NCBI GenBank assembly: GCA_021432635.1
Contig: MU270114.1
Location: forward strand, 62,001-126,000
Source: Thozetella sp. PMI_491
Taxonomy: Eukaryota > Ascomycota > Sordariomycetes > Chaetosphaeriales > Chaetosphaeriaceae
DNA: 64,000 nt
Direction: 5' to 3'
Shown here: positions 1 to 10,684 of the stretch, in pieces
Position numbering within the stretch: position 1 is the stretch's first letter
Layout: every line of letters begins with the position of its first letter
Notes under the pieces: generated by a model
The model's input: only the letters and a program-made list of their open reading frames with translations
The model's database searches: none
What the model was told of the DNA's origin: nothing
Position numbers and translations under genes: made by a program

Positions 1-3000
1 TATCACCGGATGCCCGGAATATCGAAGCACCTTCTCACATTATAGTTTGGTTCCCAGTGGACGCCAGTCGGGTTGTTCAGGAGCATCCGCTGGCCAGTGT
101 TGTTTGGGCCAAGCCCACCCTCGGCACCGAGACTCGCTCGGGGGCCTGGCCCCAATTTACGAGCATTGTCGACGTGATAGTGTCTCCAGTGCAAGTCCGG
201 TGCGTATATACCACGGCACGGTAGATGGATAAACATGCTACAAATACGAAATCAGTATTCGTTTCGAATCCAAGTACACATTTACCATGGTCCAGAAAGT
301 TCTGGTTCTCCGGTCGCATCGCTGACGTGCTGGTGCCGGGATGAGGAAAGCAACTGCATTCGGTGACAGAAGGTCTATGCACGAAGGAGAGCGCAAAGGT
401 ATCCTTGACGAAACCTGTCAACTCCGTTGCCGTAGCCATGCATGCTCTGTGGATGTGTCCGGTATGGAGAGGCTCTCTGTGCGGCGGAAAGCTCCGCGAT
501 ATCGTTGCCATCTAGACTCGGCCGAGAGATACATACGATCAATATCCTGCAAGATGCCTGGTCCCTAAAATAGCACAATGAATGGCGTCAACTATCATAT
601 AAATCGGACGTTGGAGAGTAGCATCACATCTTGAACCGCTAGTGCCAAGATGTCACGTAACACCCTCTGTCGAGGCATAGTCTAGAAACCTCTCGGGCGC
701 TAAGAGAACTTGAAACGTCAGTACAGCCGAGGCCATGCGATCTTAGGCTAGAAATTGGAACCTATCGACCTTGCTATGTCTTTCCATTAGACTAAGGTGC
801 CGGGTAGTCCAGTCACTGGCTGCAGACGGGACAATCCGGACAGCTAGTAGGGTATGCACCTCTCGGGCCCGAAAGGCGCATTAGGAGACCGAGCCCACCG
901 ATTCGGGGTGTTAGATGGAGACTATATTGCCTGTATGGCTTGCGCCTTGGGGATGAGAGGTACCGGTACAGCAAATCTGCGGTGAAACTATACCTGGTGT
1001 TCGGAGCATTTCCTCTGTCCATCCCACCCAACCTGGCCTCATCGGCCAATACCTCTATCGTTGATCGTCGTCAGCCGGACGCGAGCAAATATGTCGGTGA
1101 CCTCGAAGCAAGCTTTGACAGGATAGTATACCGCTTCTCTCCACCTCAGTGGGCCACGACCTCCAAATGGGCAATGATCTCCCGCTCGGGTATGTGTCGA
1201 AACGGGATGCTCGGGTGGGTGTAGATGTATGCGTGACAAGCGGCCTCCGTTTGCTTGATATGGTGGGAACGCACACGCAAGCATCGTTTTCGGCATTGCC
1301 CTGACGGCCTCGTTCAAGGTATAAGAAGGTCTCCGGCCAACCTACCACTCCATATCCTGTCGCCTCGAGCAACAAGGATCACATCGACCTGAATGGGCCC
1401 GGGACGCCTAACGCCATCTCGACGGGGGATTTGTGGGGCAAGGAAGCCAGGCACATGGGCATGAGGAAAAGGCTAGTGCTTCTCGATGAGCATGATGCCA
1501 GGTGACGGGAACGCCAAGGCTGGATGGCTAGGACAAGGTCGAGGGATGGCGGTCTCACCGTCCGTCCCTAACCGACAACCGGACGGCTCGCACAGCTTGC
1601 AAGGTTTGGGATAAGGTCAAGGAAGGACACCGAACATCCGACAATCCCCGTTTCACTGTCAGTCTACTGGAAGCCGACGAGATTTCGAACCTGGCCATCG
1701 AGACCTATGGTACCAGCCAACATGGGGTTGGTATCTCAAGGGATGACGATGGTATGAAAGAGCTGAAGAAGCCAATGCTAAGCTTGGACTCGGTTGAAAG
1801 AGACGATAGGGAATGACGACATAACGCGATAAACGGGCCTAGATGGACAAATGAGAAACGGCTTCCTCTCAACGTGAACTGCAACATGAAGAAAGAGTTA
1901 GGTCATGGTGGTCTGGAGCCTGTGGCTACGAGAAGAGATGGCTCTTCTGCAAGAGAAAGGACTGAAAAGAGCTAGGATCTGCTGAAGACATTTATCGGAT
2001 AACAGAGGAAGAGGCCGATATTAGGATTGGAGGCAAGAGAAGGAGCAACTCTAGGATCGAAGGCCCTCCACATCTCCATGCCATCGGACGCCGAAACAGA
2101 CTCCTCAGAGTGTGAATAGTCCAGGGCGACGACAAGGATACTCCCTACCGGGCTAGAGCGGGCGGCATAGGAACTTCACCAACCCACGCAACTCACGATC
2201 GCCGCTGCATCGGGGCGACCCTCTGCGGTCAAGGAGGGCTGCCTTCGACAGGGCGGCCTGCAAGGGATCTGAGTTACTTGGGCCGGTTGAGATTCGTTGG
2301 CTGCCCAAATGATTGGGCTTCGGTCCATTGGCAGGGAAGACCGAGGGTCATCGCGGCTCAAGCACTGGCGGTTGTTCCATCGACCCTATAGGAGCTGTCG
2401 ACCGGAAATTCGTTGCGACGACATTTGCCGGGCCAAGATGCCAATGCAGTCATTGGGGGTGGAGGATCGACACCGGTAGGTCGGATCCAGTCCCTGTGCT
2501 GTTTTCACGAAGGCGCGTGATCGCACACGTCCTCATAGCCATCGAGAGGCAGCAATAACGTAAGGGACTCGCTATGATGCTCTCCCTCCCGAGGAAGCCG
2601 AGGTGTTTAGCCGGTAGGTTGATAAATAAGGGTTGGCAAGAGCCTCCCCGCTGCCAGGTTCTGTGTAGAAGCTTTGAAGGGCACCTGGCGCCGTGGCTGC
2701 TTGGATTCGTCGCTAGCCAGAACGACCGTGAGGTCCTCCTCGAACAGAGGGACTGCCTTCACACGGACTGCCTTCATCCGAGGAGGCTGCCACTATGGTT
2801 TGCGGGAGGACTAAGGGTGGATGGCGGAACTGGCCTCTCAGTGTTCAGAGCCATACCCCAGGATAACAGGCAAGGCATCGTTATCGCCTTAGCCAGATCA
2901 GTGCCAACAGATAAGCTGGATCCAGATGATCGGCGCCGTGATGGATTGGTGAGAGACCCTGGTCAAGGGGAAGTAGTACGCAAATGGGACTTCGCAAAAT

Positions 3001-3539
3001 GCCACGCGAGCAGGGGCCGGCAGAGAATTAATGAGAAAAGTGCTGGCACATAACTAGAATTGCACGAATACAATTGAAAGAAGAGTAGAATGGGGTTGCC
3101 GCTGAGGAAGAAGTGCCCTCGGTGCCCTCGCTGTCGCCGACGCTCCAGGTCCATTTATTCTCTCGCTGCCGAACCATGCTCGACGAATTTAGGTACACAG
3201 CACATGCGTGCGTACATGCGTACCCCAGCAGACGCGGTTGGCCTAGCGTGCCTAGGCCAACTTTCTGGGACAGTAGTGCTTATCTCAGCTAGGGTGGAGG
3301 GGTCCCTGCTGGCGCACGCACGAGGACGAGAAAATGCGGTGCGGGTCCCAGCTGATCAGAAGCTTGCTTTGCTGGTTGGGGGCGACTTCCACATGCGTCG
3401 GCCACTCCAAGCCAAACACGACGCACATGACAATGTGTGCTTTCGTAACTTCGGTCCCTCGCACGTCCCCAGCCTTCGCCCGAAGCTATCGCCACTACAA
3501 ACTTGAGACCCCGCCGGGTTTGCGCCGAATTACGAAACA
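1..3539. other. Gene-free, probably decayed sequence
   Basis: No reading frame here resembles a known family on either strand. The longest open stretch (about 2574-3053, +) has an amino-acid mix more like chance translation than a protein. A stretch near 1640-1800 on + reads for about 60 codons with a plausible composition (SLLEADEISNLAIETYG) before a stop, so a degraded gene or repeat is possible. Base composition is visibly less GC-rich than in the coding exons to the right. No terminal repeats or target-site duplications were found by eye. The last few hundred bases presumably carry the promoter of the TMEM19-like gene. Confidence 0.4.
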
Positions 3540-4800
3540 ATGAGACCCATCATCGCCGTCCCAGCTATAGCAGCCTTGGTGTATCGTGCTTACTCCAAGA
3601 AGTCCCTGACACCGGCCGGCATTTTCGTCGCCTTCCTGACGGCGGTCGCCCACGCCGTGCATCCTTGGAATCTCCCATTCGTGCTCCTCGCTGTCTTCTT
3701 TTTGGCGGCAACTCGGGCCACCCATGTGAGATGCCGCGCCTCTGCGCCCCGGCCGCGAGCTCGTGCTAACTAACTGGTTGCTCCTCCCCGTCTAGGTCAA
3801 GGAAGAGCACAAAGCGAAGCTAACGGTCAACGCGACCGGCGCGTCGGGCGGCGAGGGCCCACGGACCCATGTCCAAGTCCTCGCGAATTCGGTCATGGCC
3901 TCCTTCTTCTCCCTTCTCCACGCATACCAACTGCGCCTGCGCGATCGTGATCTCGCCGCTGCTACCTCGGCGTCCGAAGCTACAGCGTTCGGAACAAAGT
4001 GCTTCTCCTGGGGCGGCGACCTTCTGGTTATTGGAATAATTGCAAACTATGCGTGTGTCTCCGCCGATACCTTCAGCTCCGAGCTCGGAATTCTGGCCAA
4101 GTCGCAGCCGCGTCTCATCACGAGCTTGACGCTTCGCAAGGTGCCAAGGGGGACGAATGGTGGCGTGAGCCTTCTCGGACTTGGCGCTGGTCTGCTAGGA
4201 AGCATCATTATCGTTACGGCTTCTATGCTGTTCATGCCTTTCTGCAGCGAAGCGACCTCTCAGAGGATCGGTGGTGGCATCGCCTGGACCCTCGAACAGC
4301 GGCGCATCTTAATACTGGGCTTGACAGCCTGGGGTCTTCTTGGCAGCGTTTTGGACAGCATCCTTGGCGGATTGTTTCAGCGAAGTGTGAAAGACATACG
4401 CAGTGGCAAGATCGTTGAAGGGGAGGGCGGCACTCGTGTCTTGGTGGTGCCGGCCAGCCCAACTGCGGGCGGGAAAGTTGGCTCCCTAGCTGGTGTCAAA
4501 GCTGCTACACTTCACGGGGAAGACGCGCAAGCTGTTGAAAAGACAGATGCTACGGCTTCTGGACAGTCTTCCGAGGCGAAAAAGCATAACAAGTATGATC
4601 CGAAAGACAAGCACCGAAGGCCAAGCTTCGGCGACGAGAAGCCGTCCAGGATTGTGGAGAACGGCTGGGACCTGCTCGACAACAACGATGTCAACTTCCT
4701 GATGGCTTTCATCATGAGCGTTGGGGCCATGGCGGTTGGCAGCTGGTACTGGGACGTCCCCCTGAGCACCGCCTTTGCCCCTTTCGCTCCCGTAGCTTGA
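3540..4800 (+). CDS. TMEM19/DUF92 family integral membrane protein
   Basis: Two exons, 3540-3725 and 3796-4800, joined in phase 0 across a 70-nt intron (GTGAGA...TCTAG), give 396 aa. The protein is hydrophobic, with several membrane segments in the N-terminal half, around residues 145-205 and at the C-terminus. The diagnostic motif is in the middle: SADTFSSELGILAKSQPRLI followed by RKVPRGTNGGVS, matching the conserved core of the DUF92/TMEM19 family. A charged, low-complexity loop (about residues 255-345) precedes the last helix, as in other fungal members. Plant VTE6 in this family is a phytyl-phosphate kinase; the fungal role is not established, so no reaction is assigned. The gene is convergent with the acetyltransferase at 5097-5765. 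Confidence 0.9.
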
Positions 4801-5096
4801 AGCAGGCCGGCTACCTAGCGCGTTCCTCTCTGCTTGGCGTACGGCGGTAGATCCTGCTCTTGGTCGACACCTGTCGCCGATCTGATTGCACATATACCCT
4901 ATCAGCTACTGAGAAGTAATAGTGGTGGATTGCACTGTATAGAAAGCTATGGCGCTGCATAGTTACGACTGCCTGGCTGAGCGTGGTATATCTTGGGGGC
5001 ACGAGCTGGAAATTGCTCACGCCCGCTCTTAGCATGTAGACAGGGCCACTCTTCCCTCGGCCACCATTTCCGTCGACTGGCCACGGCTCGCCGTAC
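4801..5096. other. Convergent 3' intergenic space
   Basis: These 296 bp lie between the stop codons of two convergent genes. They must hold both 3' UTRs and polyadenylation regions. No further gene is seen. Confidence 0.6.
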
Positions 5097-5765
5097 TCAG
5101 GACTTTTCAATGCCCCGAAGCCTCTCCCATTCGTGCTCGAGCATACCTAATGAGACGATATCGTGCCATTTCCGGTCATACCACACTGCCTCGCGCTCGC
5201 GGCCTTCCTCGACGAAGCCTAGTTTCCGATATAGGCGAAGCGCTGGTTCGTTGTAAGACCAGGCGCCGATATCGATCCGGTGCAAATTGGCCCTCCTGAA
5301 TCCCCAGTCCAAGACCCAATTGATAGCCTCGCCACCGTAGCCCTTTCCACGGTACGGCGCCGCGATGCTGAGGCCGATCATGGCGTTCCGGTGGTGCTGC
5401 AAAGCCGGGTAGCCTTTGCCATTGAGCGAGATCTGGCCGACCGGCTGCGGCCTGCGCTTCTTCTTCTTGCCGTTCGCGCCGCTCGCCTTGGAGCTTTCAT
5501 CTGAGACCTCCTCCACCGTACCGTCGTCTTCGAGGGGGAGGCAGATCAGGAGAGAAAGCACGGCCCTTTTGGGATGCTCGATATAGTTTGAAGCTGCACT
5601 CAGCGGCTGGGGAAGAGCGAGGCGCGGCTCTCCCATGACGGTGGCCACGGGATCATTCTGTAGGAACTCGGAGATCCAAGCCTTGTCCTCTTCGTCGTCC
5701 TCAATGGCCCGGTAAACCAGTCGCTCCGACTTGTACGCGTTCACGTCAAAGTCCGAATACGGCAT
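5097..5765 (-). CDS. GNAT-family N-acetyltransferase
   Basis: A single-exon gene of 222 aa. The C-terminal half holds the GNAT acetyl-CoA site: IGLSIAAPYRGKGYGGEAI contains the R-x-x-G-x-G pyrophosphate loop, and NEPALRLYRKLGFVEEGRER is the usual motif B with its N-x-x-A-x-x-x-Y-x-x-x-G-F pattern. This arrangement resembles RimJ/RimL-type acetyltransferases. A Lys/Arg-rich insert (GKKKKRR, about residues 100-107) sits between the N-terminal strands and the core and could be a surface loop or nuclear signal; its role is inference. The acceptor substrate cannot be predicted. There is no signal peptide, so it is probably cytosolic or nuclear. Confidence 0.88.
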   Translation of the reverse strand: MPYSDFDVNAYKSERLVYRAIEDDEEDKAWISEFLQNDPVATVMGEPRLALPQPLSAASNYIEHPKRAVLSLLICLPLEDDGTVEEVSDESSKASGANGKKKKRRPQPVGQISLNGKGYPALQHHRNAMIGLSIAAPYRGKGYGGEAINWVLDWGFRRANLHRIDIGAWSYNEPALRLYRKLGFVEEGREREAVWYDRKWHDIVSLGMLEHEWERLRGIEKS

Positions 5766-6674
5766 CGTGAGAGCAGAAGGAGGCTTCTATGGTGGGGGTA
5801 GGTGAGTGTATCTCGGCGCGGCGGTGGTACGGATGTGCTAGAGTCTGGCGGGAGAGAAATAGGTCAATTTATGTGTCGCTTCCCTCCTCTTCGCCTATAC
5901 GGTTATCTATAGGAATCCCGCCATTACTCATTGCCTGGTCCCTGTTGGGGATAGCGTCTCTATCGCCGAAGAGTCATTGACCCCCCAAACCCCCCTGTTC
6001 TCATTCGAGAGACAGCTGTACCTAGGCTGTCAAGTTAGGTCCAGGATTAATTACGCACATAGAGTCTCCTCCGTGGTATTTTGTCCCCTGCCCTGGTGAG
6101 GGAAGCGCTTTGTGAGGGCCAAAAGTCCCATACAGATAAATGGAGCGGGCAAAATGCATCGACAAGACCCGACTACTCCCGTCCTCCCCCGCCTTGTCTG
6201 CCAAGCCTATGTATGCACAGTACTGTACGCACACGCGTACTGCGCACGCGTACACGTTCGTACTAGATGTGCGTGTATGCGTCGTCTCAAAGCGGAAGGC
6301 AGTTGACCAAGCACAAGCCGTGATCTGGCGAAATGAAAAGCAGTCTTGTCCGAGTGAGTCCGAGCACCGATTCTTTGTCCGTCTCCGAGCACCGAATATG
6401 GCGACCGGCTCCTACAGTAGCTATAGTACTCTATTACCTGGTATTGTTTATGCGTATAGCCGAATCCACTAAGTTACACACTTAGCTAAGGTCGCATTTA
6501 ATGCTGTAGCGCTGTACAGGCTGCCGTAAACACACCGAATGCAGGTCCTAATAGGTGGAGTCATTTTGCTATCATGGGGATGGGGATGGCATGTTACTCC
6601 GTACACTGGGGGTAGATATTCCCGACGCTCATCCATGCGGATACCGAGCCAAGACGTCTGCGGGAACGGACCGT
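5766..6674. other. Intergenic region with alternating purine-pyrimidine tract
   Basis: This holds the promoter of the acetyltransferase (transcribed leftwards) and the 3' end of the secreted-protein gene. The only notable structure is the near-continuous alternating purine-pyrimidine stretch at about 6210-6281, with two copies of ACGCGTAC. No gene is recognised. Confidence 0.5.
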
Positions 6675-8060
6675 TCAAGCGTCCTTTGGTTGTTCTTGTG
6701 GCTGCTCAACGACACAATATCCCTCTCCCCAGCCGGAGCAGTCGCCACCAGCGTTGAACCGGTCGCCACATTTTTCTTTGTCGGCGCAGATGGGGTGATA
6801 CTTATAGTCGGAGCGAGTGTACACTTCGACCAACTTGGGCGCGTACGTCTCGTCTTTGTCCGAGGTCTCTCCCTCCCATGTGCCGTAGATATTGTCCCAT
6901 ACTGACGAGTACTCCACACAGACCATGGCGTGTGGCACCCCGTTCTTGTGAAGCTCGAACGCCGTGAACATGTTACATTTGTCGTACGCGCCATTAGTAT
7001 ATTGTGCCGAGACCGCAGCCCGATCGTGAGCACCGCGTTCGGTACGCTCATTGCATGCTTTTGCGCAGATCTCGGGATTGTAGTAGAAGCCTAGACGGTA
7101 TGCATACGTCTGAAACGCCAGTGTTGTATTGTAATGACCGGAAGGCTCAAAAGGCGGCTCGAAGACTGCTTTGACACGTGGGTTCCTCGGGCCGTCAAAT
7201 CCCAGGAAGGTCAGATTGGCTCCTGGATTCAGCTTTGTGTAGACGTTCGAGCCAAGAAGAAGGTCAGCATTGTTATACTCGCCCTCCGCTGGATATCTAG
7301 GTGTTCGGCAGCCTACCTGCAATGAGTACCCGGAAGTCCTTGCGCATCTCTCCTCGATTTGTTGCGAGCCCTGCCTCGAGCTCGTTTCCCCAGAAGACAC
7401 ACTTAATGGTGGTGGTACTGTTTGGGTTCGGGCAGGCATCGGCTGGGGCCAAGACAGGGGCACGCTCATAGTCTATCACTCTCAGCCTTGCATCTCTCGG
7501 CTACGGTTGAGAAGGCTCACAAATATTGAACGAGATGCACTCGCGCTTCTCCATGCACCAAGAGGCGCACTGCTCTACGTCGTACGTCTCAAGGTAGGCA
7601 AAGCCTTCGAATCCGACAGCCTCAATGGCTCCGTTCAACGCACTGCCGTTAGCAACTAGCCCGAAACCCACCGGTACTCTGGCTTCTATGGCGGTCTTGG
7701 TCATGGAGGTAAGGTTGAGCCATGCTTCAGGGGAATCGATCCTTTCTATGGGGTCAGAGCCGGATAATGGCCCCGTCTTCCAAAAACACGCTGCATCACT
7801 CACATAGGAACTGGGCCGAAACCAAGGGGTTCGGCTGTGCAGTTGGTTGTACTATTCAACCATCTCGTTTTCTCCCTAAATCCCCGGTGGTTCGTGATAT
7901 AGCGAGCTCGCGGTTCTGGTTCGATGGGGCCATGGCGGACACGAAAGCTGGAGCCAGTTCTGACGAGGTCTGGCGCTTCGATGTCACCAGCTGCCGTGAG
8001 CCAGCTGGCTTGGGCAATCCCGAAAACAAGGGTGAAGGCCAACGCAGTTTTAGCAAGCAT
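6675..8060 (-). CDS. Secreted Cys-rich protein with Apple/PAN-like segment
   Basis: The start at 8060 gives a clean signal peptide (MLAKTALAFTLVFGIAQAS). One in-frame model uses exons 8060-7853, 7790-7521, 7472-7317 and 7252-6675 (about 403 aa). The 48-nt intron 7520-7473 is well supported because it restores FNIYYERAP. The first intron is uncertain. The third ends at either a TG (7253) or a canonical AG (7223). The sequence matches a common fungal secreted family: an Apple-like core (YDVEQCASWCMEKRECISFN), then a KCVFWG...VLIAG block, then CNMFTAFELHKNG...CVEYSSVW. A Cys-rich tail follows. Several N-x-S/T sites fit a glycosylated extracellular or wall protein. The function is unknown, and this copy is divergent in its first third. 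Confidence 0.75.
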
Positions 8061-9176
8061 CCTGAGGCCTGTAAGCACGAATATTGGACAGTATAGCGAA
8101 GTGTGAGGTGGCCAATAATGACAAAATTTGGGAGGCCAGACATGCCTTTAAACCCTTCTTGTCGAGCCTCCATGCCAGATACCATAGTTATCCATCCTTG
8201 CAACCCGGTCGCGTTCAAATCATACGGGCGAACTGAAAAATTCACAATGTGTGTAAGTTGGTCTTCTTGGCTAACGGTGTGCGTGCTATGTGAGCCGAAG
8301 TGGTTCGAGATCCTGAAAACTCCAAAGTTACTCGTGGCGCTTGGTGGCTGAGTCTCATCAGAATTAGAGTTGTTGGTATTGCTACGCAGTTGGGAAACAA
8401 CCGCAATGCTAATTCTAGAATGCAAGGGAGCTGGATAGGTTGCGAGTGCATATGCAGAAACAGCCGTTGGAGCCGACACACTTTACACGGAGAGGACGCT
8501 CGTTCGTCAGAAACATCGGGTGCTTTCTCCAGCACACCTCCTACCACCATCCACCGGGCGAACCGGTCATCTATAGTTGTCAGATACATTTCACAAGATG
8601 GAAGGACAGACGCATTTTCGAAGCAGTGGACATGCTAGCTAGCTGCGTCGGTCCTAAATGGTCGTGGTCTAAGGGGGAGCCCTGATAGAAATTATACTGT
8701 GCTGTAGAGCTGCAACTTGCGTAGGCATCAGGCAAGGAGCACGTATCCGTAATGGGTGGAAATAAGCTATCTTGCATGAGCGCTGTGCTGGAAGCTAATA
8801 CTTTACTCTCATCCCAGGCCTGGTACGAGTTAAGCTATAATCTCCGTTGGAAACTTCACCTAGGAATACGAAACGACGTTTCCTGTCGGGCTGTCCCTGG
8901 TTACTAAAAAGCAAGAGCATGGGAATCCCGCGTCTCCCTAGATCATCTCCCCAGGCGCCGGGCGCTGTCTACCACGCTTCGCCGTCGAAAGACGCACAAC
9001 GCGAAGTCGAACACGACGAGCACACATCTGAATAATGCTGCTAAGAATAGGTAAAGACATGCCCATCGACGAAGCACCAACCCGTGAGCACGCACTCGGC
9101 GCAGTGACTAATCGTGCCAGCAGAGCTGCTGCTGGTAGAGTTCCACAAACGCAATGCTTTGCTGGAGGCTCCATCT
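8061..9176. other. Intergenic region upstream of the secreted-protein gene
   Basis: Both flanking genes run leftwards, so this stretch is the promoter of the secreted-protein gene plus the 3' UTR of the PC4 gene. A TTACAG acceptor-like hexamer lies just upstream of the ATG at 8060 on the minus strand and could end a 5' UTR intron. No other gene is supported. Confidence 0.5.
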
Positions 9177-9795
9177 CTACTCGGAATCTTCGTCGCTGGT
9201 GGCTTCAATGTTGGACTTTTTGGACCTTGCTACTTTCGCCTGGGGCTCGGTCTTGGGTTTGGCCTCTACAGGCGGGCCAGCGGGTTGGGGATCCTCGACC
9301 GCAACCCCTGCGTTGCGGAGCTGAGCATTGATGGCTGGAATTGCCTGCAGGAGGGCCTGGTATTGTTCAATGCTGAGCGAAATTCCCTAGGAAGAGTTTT
9401 AGATTGCGATTTCTCAATGCTCATGACAAGCAGGGGTGTGGAAGGGCGGGCGGGGAGTGGAAATAATGACTGATGGGCCTCACCTTCTTGCCCGGCTTCA
9501 TCTGCCCGTCGGCCTCATAATACTCGCGAATGTTAATAAAGGTGTTGTTTTTGAAATTTGATATCCCAACACGTCGCTTTGGTGCGATCTACGACCTCGT
9601 TAGAAGAGCTGAATGCAAACGCGAATTTACGGAGGGTTTGAAGCATACCTCCCAGTAGGAGTTACCGTCGGCATCTTTGCCCGACTCCAACGACTTGCTG
9701 CCCTTAGATTTCTTGACAGCCGGCTTTGAGGGGACATCCTGGTCAGATCCGGCGGAATCGTCTTCGAGTGCGCGCTTCTTGGCGAACTTCACCAT
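9177..9795 (-). CDS. SUB1: PC4/Sub1 transcriptional coactivator, ssDNA-binding
   Basis: Exons 9795-9649, 9588-9484 and 9386-9177 splice in frame to 153 aa. The introns are 60 and 97 nt; the first shows TTCTAAC and a GTCGTAG end. A short Lys/Ser-rich N-terminus (residues 1-45) precedes the PC4 fold: DGNSYWEI, KRRVGISNFKNNTFINIREY, YEADGQMKPGKKGISLS and IEQYQALLQAIP. These are the conserved strands and helix that bind single-stranded DNA as a dimer. An acidic/Pro/Lys tail of about 55 residues follows, ending in SDEDSE, a likely CK2 site. Members act with TFIIB and Pol II in initiation and genome stability. The gene is divergent from the sorting nexin gene, with 889 bp between start codons. Confidence 0.95.
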
Positions 9796-10684
9796 GGTGC
9801 AAGGCTCTAGGCAAGCGACAGGTGAAGGTGGCCCCTGATGTGGATATTGTTTTCAGATGATGAGGCAGAGATAGGCAGATGGCAGGCGGAGGTTGCGACG
9901 CACGGCGGGAGACTGTGATAGGTGTCGAAAGGGAAGCTGTCCAGCGTTCCCGAGTGGTTATCCCGAGCTTTGTCTCTGGCAGCTGATCTTCGCGAAAGCG
10001 GAAGGCGCGCTGCTGCCTTTGGGAGACACGCGAAAATGGTAGTGACGTCGCGCGTCGACACCTGACATTGGCTCAGTTCAAGTGGGTCCCCGCGCCGCCT
10101 TAGTCACCCACCCGTATCGCTCTATCGCATCCTACTGCCCGTATGGCTCTAGAGGCAGGGGCAGTGGTAATCTTCAACCACAGGGATGCTGCCAAGAACG
10201 GCCATCGGCGGCCAGCGCACGGACATGCCTCAGCCCTCTGGGCCCCCTTTGGGGAAGCCAGCTTCAAAAAGTGTTTGATACCAAAGACACTAAGCCCTCC
10301 CCCCCTTTAAAATAGCATGGGCACTGGAAAATCCGGGGCCGTCCTTTGAAACGAGCGCCACCTCATCGACTCAACAAGCTGCTCGAATTCCTCGAACAAG
10401 CATCGAATGAATTTCTAGAATTCTTCTTCATTGGGCTCTAGTAGAATCTGTCTGTTTTCTTTAAGACTTGGCCGTTTACTGCTCCCTGCCAACGTGGAAC
10501 CTGCGCGCCCTTTTCTGCCAAACGCTCGACCCTTTCCACCTCGAGAGCCCTGCACCGCTGACAGGATCCGCGACAGCCGGGAGTGCGTGCGAAAGACATG
10601 CGATAGCTCACCCCCGACAAACCACACGCGCTCTTCACGATTGAACCGGACGATGCGCTCCAACCAGGCGTGACCCAGCACAAC
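9796..10684. promoter_or_regulatory. Bidirectional promoter, PC4 / sorting nexin
   Basis: The 889 bp between two divergent start codons must contain both promoters. No clear TATA box is seen. Pyrimidine-rich stretches occur near both starts. The region holds no credible gene. Confidence 0.5.

Noticed and set aside
7856-8479. 207-codon minus-strand frame upstream of and overlapping the secreted-protein gene
   Set aside because: Different frame from the signal-peptide exon, no homology recognised, chance-like composition.
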